Origin: Hyphococcus sp.
GTDB taxonomy: Bacteria; Pseudomonadota; Alphaproteobacteria; Caulobacterales; Parvularculaceae
NCBI GenBank assembly: GCA_028281665.1
Contig: JANQJK010000013.1
Coordinates: forward strand, 1 to 64,000
Direction: 5' to 3'
DNA length: 64,000 nt
The notes beneath the pieces were generated by a model, which was not told the origin of the DNA, ran no database searches, and saw only the letters and a list, made by a program, of their open reading frames with translations. The position numbers and the translations under genes are program-made. Shown here in pieces: positions 17,901 to 26,020 of this stretch. Each line of letters begins with the position of its first letter. Position 1 is the stretch's first letter.

Positions 17901-18450
17901 GATTGATGGTCGGCATATAGAAAGACATGAAGGCGACGTCGGACTGATGCGACATCGACGAAGAGACGCAGCCATGGTCGTCGCCTGCGACCACAAGCAC
18001 GCCGCCATGGGGCGACGATCCGTATGCGTTGCCATGTTTCAGGGCGTCGCCCGCGCGGTCGACGCCGGGGCCCTTGCCGTACCACATGGAAAAGACGCCA
18101 TCGACGGTTTTGGTTTCTTCGACTTCCACCTGCTGCGTGCCGAGTACGGCGGTGGCGGCGAGATCTTCGTTGATCGCCGGCAGGAAGCGGATGTCGGCGT
18201 CTTTAAGGAAACCCTTCGCGCTCCACATGGCCTGATCGACGGCGCCGAGCGGCGAGCCGCGATAGCCGGACACGAAGCCGGCCGTGTTCAGGCCGGCGCG
18301 CTGGTCCATGCGCCGCTGCATGAGCATGATGGCGACGAGGGCCTGCGTGCCCGTCAGGAATACGCGCCCCGCCTTGCGCCGATAGCGGTCGTTCAGTTCG
18401 TAATCGTCGAGGCTGGGGACGGCGGATTCGGCGAGAACGGCAGCGGACAT
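14953..18450 (-). CDS. Fused indolepyruvate:ferredoxin oxidoreductase
   Basis: A 1165-residue single-chain 2-oxoacid:ferredoxin oxidoreductase. The N-terminal half binds thiamine diphosphate (GYRGSPLGAVD near 65, HQSDVAFMSF near 170, and the SGCPHN / GIGCHFMASWMD region near 450). A ferredoxin-like segment at about 640-700 has CEGCGDCSKQSNC and later cysteines. The C-terminal half carries the gamma domain (GVGGTGVVTIGAI near 735). It oxidatively decarboxylates aryl pyruvates (indole-, phenyl-, hydroxyphenylpyruvate) to aryl-acetyl-CoA. Position beside paaABCDE and opposite an Lrp regulator suggests channelling of phenylalanine carbon into the phenylacetyl-CoA pathway without a ligase. Confidence 0.92.
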   Translation of the reverse strand: MSAAVLAESAVPSLDDYELNDRYRRKAGRVFLTGTQALVAIMLMQRRMDQRAGLNTAGFVSGYRGSPLGAVDQAMWSAKGFLKDADIRFLPAINEDLAATAVLGTQQVEVEETKTVDGVFSMWYGKGPGVDRAGDALKHGNAYGSSPHGGVLVVAGDDHGCVSSSMSHQSDVAFMSFYMPTINPASIGEYIEFGLWGYAASRYSGMWVGFKAISEAVESAASMELPPLPVFHAPDDYAPPAGGLNFRWPDLPGMQIETRMREKKNAIRAFARANPIDKVIWRNSKAKFGIVTTGKAHFDVMEALARLGIDEERARKIGIEIYKVGLVWPLETDGAERFMAGKDEVLVIEEKRGIIESQLKEYIYDRAVRKPKLILGKHDEDGEHLISWVDELTPSMLAPILARRLKRTFSRLDFGDRLAAIARAEADIVGAPGGASRVPYFCSGCPHNTSTKVPEGSRALAGIGCHFMASWMDRKTSDLIQMGGEGVNWASKSMFLTDKHIFQNLGDGTYYHSGYMAIRQAVAAGAHITYKILYNDAVAMTGGQPVDGRLTVPQIAAQLVAEGVQKVAVLSDDPDRTLAYGAYPPGVHIQHRDELDAVQRELRDINGVTALIYDQTCAAEKRRRRKRGTYPDPAKRVFINDLVCEGCGDCSKQSNCLSIVPKETKFGRKRMIDQSSCNKDYSCVKGFCPSFVTVEGGELKKPEPRAFGDALETLIADLPSPSTPTIDRAYDMLIGGVGGTGVVTIGAIATMAAHLEGKGASVLDFMGFAQKGGTVLSYVRLGETPDHLNQVRVDIGEAEAVIACDLVVGTDPRALRVMKHGKTRAIANMDIIPTADFIRDRNVDFQSRLRLRTIEKACSAENVDHVDANALAGRLMGDLVFSNMLLFGFAWQKGLAPLSLAAIERAIELNGVAVEKNKRAFALGRAAAVNGDVVHRAAGLADQEAPQETLDEFINQRADFLTGYQNAAYASDYRAFVEEIRDKTSTVAGGEEFARAVARYLFKLMAYKDEYEVARLYSDGPFKKNIAKTFTGNYRLKFHLAPPILNSETDAEGRPKKKEFGPWMMTAFSMLSKLKFLRGTAFDPFGQTAERKMERRLIAEYRARISAIAGNISSKNAEAALAVAALPDGIRGYGPVKEQSVEEAEANLPALMDAFENAQSVAKVA

Positions 18451-18599
18451 AGAGATTCCCTGATTTTTGCGGAATTTACCGCAGAATCGCGACGTTTTGT
18501 TTCAATTGGCGCGGCCTCTCGGCGCAATTTGATATATTTATTGCATATTATCGAAATTAGCGGTATTTCTATATCATATCGGTTTTATGTGCAGGGCGG
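18451..18599. promoter_or_regulatory. AT-rich divergent control region with Lrp-like sites
   Basis: This 149-nt gap separates the divergent oxidoreductase and Lrp-type genes and is far richer in A and T than its flanks. It contains an imperfect dyad at about 18530-18551 (GATATAT ... ATATTATC) and a second inverted pair with AATTG/CAATT ends at about 18504-18530. Lrp/AsnC proteins bind such AT-rich degenerate dyads, so autoregulation plus control of the oxidoreductase is plausible. Confidence 0.5.
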
Positions 18600-19073
18600 A
18601 TGGATATGAGCGGCGGCCTTGATGATGTGGATCGGCGCATTTTGCGCGCGGTCCAGGAAAAGGGAAAGCTATCGGCGCAGGAGCTTGCCGACGCCACGGG
18701 GCATGCGTCCTCGGCGACCTGCTGGCGGCGTCTGAAAAGCCTTGAAGAGACCGGCTATATCGAAGGCTATCGCGCGGCGATCAACCGGCGGAAGCTTGGA
18801 TATCATGTCTGCGCCTTCGTGCATATCTCGATTGAACGTCAGTATAAGGATATAATCGAGAAGATCGAAAAGAAGATCATGAACCGGCCGGAGGTGCTCG
18901 ATTGTTACATGACCACCGGCGATTCCGATTTTACGCTGCGCGTCGTCGCCAAGGATATTGACGACTATGAGCGGTTCATTCAGACTTTTCTCTTCGAACT
19001 GCCGGGCGTCAGCCATGTGCGCTCATCGATTGCGCTTCGCGAAGTGAAACAGACGAATGCGGTTCCGGTTTAA
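18600..19073 (+). CDS. Lrp/AsnC-family transcriptional regulator
   Basis: A 157-residue protein with an N-terminal helix-turn-helix (LDDVDRRILRAVQEKGKLS, then HASSATCWRRLKSLEETGYI) and a C-terminal RAM ligand domain ending in LPGVSHVRSSIALREVK. ATG at 18600 is used; the in-frame ATG at 18606 is also possible. Lrp family members sense amino acids. Divergence from the arylpyruvate oxidoreductase points to aromatic amino acid sensing, which is inference from context. Confidence 0.9.
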   Translation: MDMSGGLDDVDRRILRAVQEKGKLSAQELADATGHASSATCWRRLKSLEETGYIEGYRAAINRRKLGYHVCAFVHISIERQYKDIIEKIEKKIMNRPEVLDCYMTTGDSDFTLRVVAKDIDDYERFIQTFLFELPGVSHVRSSIALREVKQTNAVPV

Positions 19074-19097
19074 CAGCGGGACGCTAAGGGAAACGCC

Positions 19098-20150
19098 ATG
19101 AAAGTCGCCGCCTACGCCGCACAAAGCGCCGAGGACCGCCTCGCGTCCTTCGCCATTGAACGCCGCGCCGTCGGCCCTGAGGATGTCGCCATCGACATCG
19201 AATATTGCGGCGTCTGCCACAGCGACATTCACACGGCGCGCAATGAATGGGGCCGGGCGAAATACCCTTGCGTGCCGGGCCATGAAATTATCGGCCGTGT
19301 CACGGAGGTCGGCGCCGGCGTTGCCGGGTTTGCCAAGGGCGATCTCGTCGGCGTCGGCTGCATGGTGGACGCATGCCTTGGGTGCGCCGCCTGCAAGGAC
19401 GGCGACGAACAATATTGCGAAAAGGGCGCGCTGATGACCTATGGCGGCACGGATCCGCATCTCGGCGGGCCGACCCATGGGGGCTACTCCAAACGCATTA
19501 TCGTGCGGGACAAATTCGTTCTGCGCATCCCGGGGACTCTGGATGTAAAAGCGGTGGCGCCGCTTCTTTGCGCGGGCATTACGGTGTGGTCCCCGCTGGC
19601 CCACTGGAAGATCGGGAAGGGCCATAAGGTCGGCGTCATCGGCCTCGGCGGTCTCGGCCATATGGGGGTTAAGCTTGCCAATGCGCTCGGCGCCCATGTG
19701 ACGATGATTACGACTTCTCCCGAGAAGGGCGAGGATGCCAAAACCCTCGGCGCCCATGATGTCTTGCTGTCGACGGAGCGCGATCAGATGAAAGCGGCGC
19801 GATCGCGTTTTGATTTTCTGTTAAACACGGTGCCTGTCGCCCATGAGATGAACCCCTATATCGGATTGCTGGCGCGCAACGGAACCATGGTCATGGTCGG
19901 CGCCATTGAACCGATGCCGGGAATTCATGGCGGGCTGCTGCTGGCGAACCGCCGACGCGTTGCGGGCTCCGGCATTGGCGGCATCAGGGAAACGCAGGAG
20001 ATGCTCGATTTCTGCGGTGAGCATAACATTGTCGCCGATGTGGAAATGATCGACATGCAGGATATCAACGAGGCCTGGGACCGTGTCGTGAAAGCGAATG
20101 TGAAGTACCGGTTTGTGATCGATATGAGCACGCTACCGGACGCCGCCTGA
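19098..20150 (+). CDS. Zinc-dependent NAD(P) alcohol dehydrogenase (cinnamyl/YahK type)
   Basis: A 350-residue medium-chain dehydrogenase. Catalytic zinc residues appear in CGVCHSDIH (near 38) and GHE (near 60); the structural zinc cysteines are in CLGCAACKDGDEQYC (near 94-108). The Rossmann motif GLGGLGHMGVKLA is near 183. Relatives reduce aromatic and aliphatic aldehydes with NADPH. It follows the Lrp gene by 24 nt, suggesting cotranscription, and its 3' end overlaps the convergent CitE-like gene by 18 nt. Confidence 0.9.
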   Translation: MKVAAYAAQSAEDRLASFAIERRAVGPEDVAIDIEYCGVCHSDIHTARNEWGRAKYPCVPGHEIIGRVTEVGAGVAGFAKGDLVGVGCMVDACLGCAACKDGDEQYCEKGALMTYGGTDPHLGGPTHGGYSKRIIVRDKFVLRIPGTLDVKAVAPLLCAGITVWSPLAHWKIGKGHKVGVIGLGGLGHMGVKLANALGAHVTMITTSPEKGEDAKTLGAHDVLLSTERDQMKAARSRFDFLLNTVPVAHEMNPYIGLLARNGTMVMVGAIEPMPGIHGGLLLANRRRVAGSGIGGIRETQEMLDFCGEHNIVADVEMIDMQDINEAWDRVVKANVKYRFVIDMSTLPDAA

Positions 20151-21014
20151 CCTTTCCGCCAGGGCGATAATTTTCCGCGCCTGCACCAGATGCGGCATGT
20201 CCACCATGCGGCCTTCATAGGAGAGGGCGCCGGCGCCCGGATTGGCGGCGAAGAGATCAATAATGGCGCGCGCCTCGTCGATTTCCGCGGCGCCTGGCGT
20301 AAAGGCGGCGTTGATGGTTTCGGCCTGACCCGGATGGATCGCGAGTTTGCCCGTAAAGCCGTCGCGGCGGGCGCGGGCGGCGGAGGCGGCAAGGCCCTCG
20401 CGGTCGCGAAAATCAGCATACAGCGTATCGATTGCCGGCGCGCCCGCTGCGGACGCCGCGAAGAGACACAGCGCGCGGGCAAGCTCGAACGGATTGCTCC
20501 ATTCCGATGTCTCGCCGGCCTTGCTCATGGCGCCGACCGCGGCGCCAAGGTCTTCCGCGCCCCATGTCAGCCCCGCAAGGCGGCTTGCCGCGTGGCGATA
20601 TTCGCCGAGCGTAAAGAGCGCCGCCGGCGTTTCCGTCGCCACGGGCAGAATGCGCGTTGAGCCGCCCGGCAGTGCGTGTTTCGCTTCGGCGTCGTCCAGC
20701 AGTTTTTCCAGCGTTTGGATGTCGTGAGGCGCATGGGCCTTCGGCAGGACAATCCCGTCCGGCGCGCCCTCCATCACGACGCCGAGATCCTTCGTCGCGT
20801 CTTCCGTATCGAGGGGATTGATCCGGACATAGAGCGCGGCCGTCCGTTCGCGCCGGCCGCTGAGATACTCTTTGACGCGCCGCCGCGCCTCAGGCCGCGC
20901 TTCCGCAGCCACGGCGTCTTCAAGGTCGAAGATAATCAGGTCCGCCGGAACGGTTTCTGACTTTGCGATCTTCTTGTCGCTGTCGCCGGGAACAAAAAGC
21001 AGGGAGCGATACAT
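20133..21014 (-). CDS. HpcH/HpaI-CitE family CoA-ester lyase
   Basis: A 293-residue TIM-barrel lyase. The start YRSLLFVPGDSDKKI, the metal/substrate blocks IIFDLEDAV and RINPLDT, and the KLAIHPGQAETIN block near 220 are typical of CitE-like malyl-CoA or citramalyl-CoA lyases. It lies 3 nt after the MaoC gene in the same direction; hydratase plus lyase on a CoA thioester is a common pair, as in mesaconyl/citramalyl-CoA or itaconate metabolism. The substrate remains open. Confidence 0.85.
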   Translation of the reverse strand: MYRSLLFVPGDSDKKIAKSETVPADLIIFDLEDAVAAEARPEARRRVKEYLSGRRERTAALYVRINPLDTEDATKDLGVVMEGAPDGIVLPKAHAPHDIQTLEKLLDDAEAKHALPGGSTRILPVATETPAALFTLGEYRHAASRLAGLTWGAEDLGAAVGAMSKAGETSEWSNPFELARALCLFAASAAGAPAIDTLYADFRDREGLAASAARARRDGFTGKLAIHPGQAETINAAFTPGAAEIDEARAIIDLFAANPGAGALSYEGRMVDMPHLVQARKIIALAERSGGVR

Positions 21015-21017
21015 GAA

Positions 21018-21530
21018 TTACGCTTTCGGTTTGCGCATCATCAGCGCCGAGCGCTTGCAGATCCCCACCAGCGTTTCGTCCTGATTGTAGGCGCGGTGTT
21101 CGAAAATGACGATGCCGTTGTCGGGACGCGACTTGCTCTCGCGTATCTCCTTGACTTCCGTCTCGATGCGGATGGTGTCGCCGTGAAAGAGGGGATGCGG
21201 AAACTTGACCTCATCCCAGCCGAGATTGGCCACTGTCGTTCCGAGCGTCGTGTCGCCGACGCTGATCCCGACCATAAAGCCCAGCGTAAGGCAGCTGTTC
21301 ACGACGCGGGTTTTGAACTGCGAGTGCTCCCGGCAATATTCCTCGTCGAGATGCAGCGCCGCGGGGTTGTGGGTCATCGCGGAAAAGAACGTGTTGTCCG
21401 CCTCGGTAATGGTTCGATGGAGGGCGTGTTTGAACACGCGCCCGACCTCAAATTCTTCAAAGTAAAGTCCCGGCAAGTCGCCTCTCCACTGCTCGTTTGC
21501 ATTGCGTCCGGAATAGCGGTTCGTGTACAT
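21018..21530 (-). CDS. MaoC-family (hotdog) dehydratase
   Basis: About 170 residues from ATG 21530. The hotdog core begins GLYFEEFEVGRVFKHALHR and has the block FFSAMTHNPAALHLDEEY with the hydratase Asn/His region, followed by VKFPHPLFHGDTIRIETEV. A TTG at 21476 with GGAGAGG in front of it gives the shorter form usual for the family, so the start is uncertain. Relatives hydrate mesaconyl-CoA or similar enoyl-CoA compounds; it is paired with the CitE-like lyase 3 nt downstream. Confidence 0.82.
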   Translation of the reverse strand: MYTNRYSGRNANEQWRGDLPGLYFEEFEVGRVFKHALHRTITEADNTFFSAMTHNPAALHLDEEYCREHSQFKTRVVNSCLTLGFMVGISVGDTTLGTTVANLGWDEVKFPHPLFHGDTIRIETEVKEIRESKSRPDNGIVIFEHRAYNQDETLVGICKRSALMMRKPKA

Positions 21531-21589
21531 CAATCGCACGGCAAAGCCCAGACGTCGGTCTGGCATTGGCGCATCCGAGCGGAGGTCCC

Positions 21590-23026
21590 ATGTCCGAACA
21601 ATACGGCGCAAGCGCTGACGAGATGGCCGGGTTGCTGAAGACGCAAAAAGCCGCGCAATTGCGCGATGGGCCGCCCGGCGTTGCGGAGCGCGCCGACCGC
21701 CTTGATCGCGCCATTGGCGCGCTTGTGAAACACCGCCGCGCAATTAACGATGCCGTCGCCGCGGATTTCGGACACCGGTCGAAGGACACGACGGACGTCG
21801 CCGACATTGCCGTTTCCATTTCCGCGCTGAAGCACGCAAAGAAGAATCTGTCCCGGTGGATGCGGTCAGAACGGCGCGGCGTTGAGTTTCCGATGGGTCT
21901 CCTGGGCGGGTCGGCGCGGGTCGATTATCAGCCCAAAGGCGTCGTCGGCCTCATCGCCCCGTGGAATTTTCCCGTGGGCTTGGTGTTTTCGCCCCTTGCC
22001 GGCGTTCTCGCCGCCGGCAATCGCGTGATGATCAAACCATCGGAGTTTACCGAACGGACATCGGCATTGCTTCAGGACATTTTTGCCGAGACGTTCGATC
22101 CCGAAGAAGCGACGGTCGTCACCGGCGGCCCGGAAACCGGCGCTGCTTTCACAAAGCTTCCGTTCGATCACATCATCTTCACCGGCGCGGGGTCAATCGC
22201 CAAGCACACCATGCGCGCCGCCGCGGAAAATCTCGTGCCGCTGACGCTGGAACTCGGCGGAAAATCGCCGGTGATTCTCGGCGCGTCGGCTGATTTCGCA
22301 AAGGCCGCCGCGCGCATCTTGGCCGGCAAGACCCTGAATGCTGGACAGATCTGCCTTGCGCCGGATTATGTCATGTCTCCGGAAGACAAGATCGACGATT
22401 TCGTGGGCGCGTCGCGGGCGGCCGTCGCCGCGATGTATCCCGATGGCCTGAAAGACAATGACGACTACACGTCGATTATCAATCAGCGGCACTATGACCG
22501 TTTGCAGGGATATCTCGACGACGCGCGGTCGAAGGGCGCGGAACTCGTTGAGCTTAATCCGAAATCCGAGGATTTTTCACAGCAGCCCCACCGTAAAATG
22601 GCGCCGACCATCGTGCTCAATCCGTCCGCGGATATGGATGTGATGAAAGACGAGATCTTCGGGCCGATCCTTCCGGTGAAGCCCTATCGGTCAATCGACG
22701 ACGCCGTCGACTATGTGAACCAGAATGACCGGCCGCTCGGGCTCTACTATTTCGGGTCGGACCGGGCCGAAGAGGAAAAAGTCATATCGTCAACGACGTC
22801 GGGCGGCGTTACCGTCAACGACGTCATCTTTCACAACGCGCAGGAAGATCTGCCCTTTGGCGGCATCGGCCCATCGGGGATGGGGGCCTATCACGGCCGC
22901 GACGGGTTCCTTGAATTCAGCCATAAAAAAGCGGTCTACCGGCAGACCGGCAGCGAGATCATCAAGATCTTGCGACCGCCCTATAGCGACACGTTCCGTA
23001 AGCAGATGGATTCGCGCATCAAGTAG
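21590..23026 (+). CDS. Coniferyl aldehyde dehydrogenase-type class 3 ALDH
   Basis: A 478-residue aldehyde dehydrogenase. Seen are GVVGLIAPWNFPVGL, the nucleotide region FTGAGSIAKH, catalytic Glu in LELGGKSPV and catalytic Cys in NAGQICLAPDYV. The C-terminus, with LPFGGIGPSGMGAYHGRDGF, fits the CALDH branch, which oxidises coniferyl or long-chain aldehydes. GGAGG at 21581-21585 precedes the ATG at 21590. It ends in an 8-nt overlap with the convergent GT87 gene. Confidence 0.88.
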   Translation: MSEQYGASADEMAGLLKTQKAAQLRDGPPGVAERADRLDRAIGALVKHRRAINDAVAADFGHRSKDTTDVADIAVSISALKHAKKNLSRWMRSERRGVEFPMGLLGGSARVDYQPKGVVGLIAPWNFPVGLVFSPLAGVLAAGNRVMIKPSEFTERTSALLQDIFAETFDPEEATVVTGGPETGAAFTKLPFDHIIFTGAGSIAKHTMRAAAENLVPLTLELGGKSPVILGASADFAKAAARILAGKTLNAGQICLAPDYVMSPEDKIDDFVGASRAAVAAMYPDGLKDNDDYTSIINQRHYDRLQGYLDDARSKGAELVELNPKSEDFSQQPHRKMAPTIVLNPSADMDVMKDEIFGPILPVKPYRSIDDAVDYVNQNDRPLGLYYFGSDRAEEEKVISSTTSGGVTVNDVIFHNAQEDLPFGGIGPSGMGAYHGRDGFLEFSHKKAVYRQTGSEIIKILRPPYSDTFRKQMDSRIK

Positions 23027-24281
23027 CGGGCGCGGCCGGCCTCTCTGTGCGGGCGACCCGGTACAGAACATAAACGCCGATTGCCGTGATCGGCCACAAC
23101 AGCGCGGGCGTTATCGGCGAACCGCCGATAAAGGGTGCAATGGGTGCAAACCAGAGCGCCGCCAGCGCATAGGCATGCGCGGACTTAAAGGACGGCGCTT
23201 GCGTCGCGGCGATGAGGATCGCGGCGTTGTAGATAAAGAAGTCGTAGACAAACAGATACGGGCAGACGAGGGCGCTCGCCGCCAGCGCATAGGCGATGAG
23301 GAGCGGTCGCGGCGCATGCTTCGCCAGCGTGAATAAGCCCGCGGCGGCGAGGGCGACGAGCGGTCCATACAGCGCCCAGGCCGGCGGCGCCGTGAGCCCC
23401 GCGGCCTTTATGGCGTCCGACAGCGTGATCCGGCCGGGGTGGCCGCCCGACTGGTAGTAGGCGGCGTGGACGCCGTTCAGGAGCGAGTCAAAAAAGTCGC
23501 GCCACATATCTGCGCCGTATGCCGCCGCCGATGCAACTATCATCAGTAGACTGAATAGTGTCGCGGCCAGCATCGCTTTCCAGGCGCGTATGGCGAACAG
23601 ATACGGAATGACGAGGACGCCGTATTGGGGCTTCAGCGTCAGAAGCGCGAAACAGGCGCCGGCGACGACGGGTCGTTTTTCCGCGAGCAGCATGCCCGCC
23701 GTCAGCAGCAGGGCGAAAAACGCGCTGACCTGCCCGACAAAGAGGGTCGCAAAGGCCGCCGGGCTGATGGCGGTCATAAGGCCCCAGGCGCGGGCGCCTG
23801 AGGCAAGCCGCCCGATCCCGTAGGCGCAGGCAATCGTTGCAACAACCCAGAGGGTTTTCGCGAGACCGTATGAGGCGAGGCCGAAGGGCGCGAGGAGAAA
23901 CAGCATTGGCGGCGGATAAAGCCACAAAAGCGTTGTCTTGGCGCCGATCGCTTCCTGAAAGACAGCCGGGTCGTAAAGATTGTCCGCGGCGCCCGACAGC
24001 GCGAATTTAGCTGCGCCGTAAAAGGCGGCGTAATCCTGCTGGCTGTCTCCCGCGCTGAGGTCAGCCGGCAGGAACAGCCGTACGAAATGGATAATCATGA
24101 ATACAAGCAGCACGGCTGAAGCCAGCAAGGCGGCGCGTAACCGACTGTCGGCAATGGCGTTCAGCGCTTCCGTGAATTTTCCGACAGTTTTCTCAAGCAA
24201 GGGTCGTTTAGCCTTTTTTGTACTGCTAGAATCGCGTGTTGTGAGAGCAAGCCACAATTGAACAGCGATTCTCATGCGCAA
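23019..24281 (-). CDS. GT87/DUF2029 family multi-pass membrane glycosyltransferase-like protein
   Basis: A 420-residue protein with about ten membrane helices. An acidic motif DSQQDYAAFYGAA follows the first helix (near 78-90), the position of the catalytic Asp in polyprenol-phosphate-mannose-dependent GT-C enzymes. Blocks LWLYPPPMLFLLAPFGL and LLTLKPQYGVLV are typical of DUF2029. It probably adds a sugar to a periplasmic or lipid acceptor. Start 24281 or 24275 (two close ATGs); it is divergent from the cytochrome gene. Confidence 0.8.
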   Translation of the reverse strand: MRMRIAVQLWLALTTRDSSSTKKAKRPLLEKTVGKFTEALNAIADSRLRAALLASAVLLVFMIIHFVRLFLPADLSAGDSQQDYAAFYGAAKFALSGAADNLYDPAVFQEAIGAKTTLLWLYPPPMLFLLAPFGLASYGLAKTLWVVATIACAYGIGRLASGARAWGLMTAISPAAFATLFVGQVSAFFALLLTAGMLLAEKRPVVAGACFALLTLKPQYGVLVIPYLFAIRAWKAMLAATLFSLLMIVASAAAYGADMWRDFFDSLLNGVHAAYYQSGGHPGRITLSDAIKAAGLTAPPAWALYGPLVALAAAGLFTLAKHAPRPLLIAYALAASALVCPYLFVYDFFIYNAAILIAATQAPSFKSAHAYALAALWFAPIAPFIGGSPITPALLWPITAIGVYVLYRVARTERPAAPAT

Positions 24282-24332
24282 TCCTTTACGGGCGGTTGCG
24301 CTGCGAATCGGAAAAAGTGTCGGGGGAACGCC

Positions 24333-24908
24333 ATGATGACTCTACGAACCATGCTTGCCGCAACGGGCGCGCTAACCTTCCTCGCCGGCTGCGGGGCGGA
24401 AACCGGGCCGTCCGGCGAAGCGGCGAAGCCTGAGACCGCGCAGGAGCGCGTTGCGCTGAAACGGGTGCGCATGGCTGACCCCGAGCGGGGCCGGACGCTG
24501 TTTGTGGAAAAGGGCTGCGTCATTTGTCATGCGGTCAATGGGACCGGCGGCAAAGCGGCGCCGCCACTTGATGCAGCGATCGGAGAGCCCGCTGTCGATC
24601 CCCTGGATTTCGCCGCCCGGATGTGGCTCGGGGCGCCGGCGATGATCGAACTCCAGTCGGTCGAACTTGGCTATACGATTGACCTTTCCGCCTATGAGAT
24701 CGCCGATCTTGCGGCTTTCGCGGTGGACCGGCAGGCGCAGAAGGTTCTGACGCCGGAATCCCTGCCGGAATCGGTGCGCGCCGGCCTCCTCGACCAGCGG
24801 TTCTGGGAGATGGAAGACTGGGAAGAATTTCTGCGGTCCGGCCGGGAGGGCTATGCCCCCGCCGAGGACGGCGTCGAATTCGAGGAGCTGCCGGTCGATC
24901 CGGACTAG
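24333..24908 (+). CDS. c-type cytochrome lipoprotein
   Basis: A 191-residue protein. The start MMTLRTMLAATGALTFLAGC is a lipoprotein signal with the lipid-bearing Cys in LAGC. One heme motif CVICH lies in LFVEKGCVICHAVNGTGGKAAPPLD. The methionine ligand is probably in RMWLGAPAM. A C-terminal acidic extension is unusual. ATG at 24333 rather than the longer reading from 24258 preserves the signal. It may carry electrons at the membrane; no partner is adjacent. Confidence 0.83.
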   Translation: MMTLRTMLAATGALTFLAGCGAETGPSGEAAKPETAQERVALKRVRMADPERGRTLFVEKGCVICHAVNGTGGKAAPPLDAAIGEPAVDPLDFAARMWLGAPAMIELQSVELGYTIDLSAYEIADLAAFAVDRQAQKVLTPESLPESVRAGLLDQRFWEMEDWEEFLRSGREGYAPAEDGVEFEELPVDPD

Positions 24909-24964
24909 ACGGGCCTCTTTCTTATAATCGCTGACTTTTTCGCCCTGCGCGACGCTGAATCGCG

Positions 24965-24993
24965 TTGCCTTTGGCCGCGCAGCTTTCTAGGGT
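24965..24993 (+). promoter_or_regulatory. Candidate promoter of the nuo operon
   Basis: TTGCCT at 24965-24970 and TAGGGT at 24988-24993 are separated by 17 nt, about 60 nt before the nuoA start. The -10 match is weak, so this is only a candidate. Confidence 0.3.
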
Positions 24994-25050
24994 CCGCGCC
25001 AATTTCAAGCGTGTCGGCGCAAGGGTCGCCGCGAGAAGGAGTGCTCCCCC

Positions 25051-25446
25051 GTGGCAAGTGCGGATTTTCTGCTCGACTGGCTGCCAATTCTTGTTTTTCT
25101 GGGAATATCGACAGCGCTCGGCGTCCTGTTTCTGCTGATGCCGGCGGTGATCGCGCCGGCGGACCCGGACCCGGAGAAAGTCTCCACTTATGAGTGCGGG
25201 TTCAACGCCTTTGACGATTCCCGCATGAAGTTTGACGTCCAGTTCTATATCGTCGCGATCCTTTTCATCATCGTCGATCTCGACGTGGCGTTTCTTTTTC
25301 CCTGGGCTGTGATGCTGTTCAACCCGGAACTGGGGCAGGATCGCGGTTTCCAGATTTTCGCCTTCTGGTCGATGTTCGTATTTCTGGCGGTTTTCACCAT
25401 CGGCTTCCTATATGAATGGAAGAAAGGAGCGCTCGAATGGCGGTAG
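25051..25446 (+). CDS. nuoA: NADH:quinone oxidoreductase subunit A
   Basis: A 131-residue membrane subunit with three helices, about residues 8-30, 65-88 and 94-122. The conserved loop [20 protein letters not shown] contains the Cys that reacts in the A/D transition of mitochondrial complex I. GTG start preceded by AAGGAG. First gene of the nuo cluster; it overlaps nuoB by 10 nt. Confidence 0.97.
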   Translation: MASADFLLDWLPILVFLGISTALGVLFLLMPAVIAPADPDPEKVSTYECGFNAFDDSRMKFDVQFYIVAILFIIVDLDVAFLFPWAVMLFNPELGQDRGFQIFAFWSMFVFLAVFTIGFLYEWKKGALEWR

Positions 25447-26015
25447 ATCAGAAATCCGCGCCGACGCTCGCTTATGGCGAGGCCGCCCGTGTCGGCCCGG
25501 AGGGGTACAACCCGACAGATAAGGATCCGTTTTTCGGCGAGCTTTCCGATCAGCTCGCCGACCGCGGCTTTTTCACCGCGCCGGCGGACGCGCTGATCAA
25601 CTGGGCCCGCACCGGCTCGCTCATGTGGATGACCTTCGGGCTCGCCTGCTGCGCCGTGGAAATGATGCAGGCGTCGATGCCGCGCTACGACCTTGAGCGG
25701 TTCGGCTTTGCGCCGCGGGCTAGCCCTCGCCAGTCCGACGTGATGATTGTCGCCGGCACCCTGACGAACAAGATGGCGCCGGCGCTTCGCAAGGTCTTCG
25801 ACCAGATGCCGAACCCGCGCTACGTCATCTCCATGGGCTCCTGCGCCAATGGCGGCGGTTACTATCACTATTCCTATGCGGTGGTGCGCGGCTGCGACCG
25901 GGTCGTACCCGTCGACATCTATGTGCCGGGATGCCCGCCGACGGCGGAAGCGCTCGTCTACGGCGTCCTGCAATTGCAGAAAAAGATCCGCCGTGAAGGA
26001 TCGATCATTCGGTAG
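25437..26015 (+). CDS. nuoB: NADH:quinone oxidoreductase subunit B
   Basis: A 192-residue subunit holding cluster N2. The four cysteines are Cys71, Cys72 ([10 protein letters not shown]), Cys136 (GSCANGGG) and Cys166 ([11 protein letters not shown]). The ATG at 25437 is preceded by AAAGGAG inside the end of nuoA; the longer reading to 25416 is not needed. Part of the Q-module. Confidence 0.97.
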   Translation: MAVDQKSAPTLAYGEAARVGPEGYNPTDKDPFFGELSDQLADRGFFTAPADALINWARTGSLMWMTFGLACCAVEMMQASMPRYDLERFGFAPRASPRQSDVMIVAGTLTNKMAPALRKVFDQMPNPRYVISMGSCANGGGYYHYSYAVVRGCDRVVPVDIYVPGCPPTAEALVYGVLQLQKKIRREGSIIR

Positions 26016-26020
26016 GGAAC

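Noticed and set aside
17299..18609. A 436-codon frame antisense to the indolepyruvate oxidoreductase
   Set aside because: Shadow frame; it also runs through the AT-rich promoter region.
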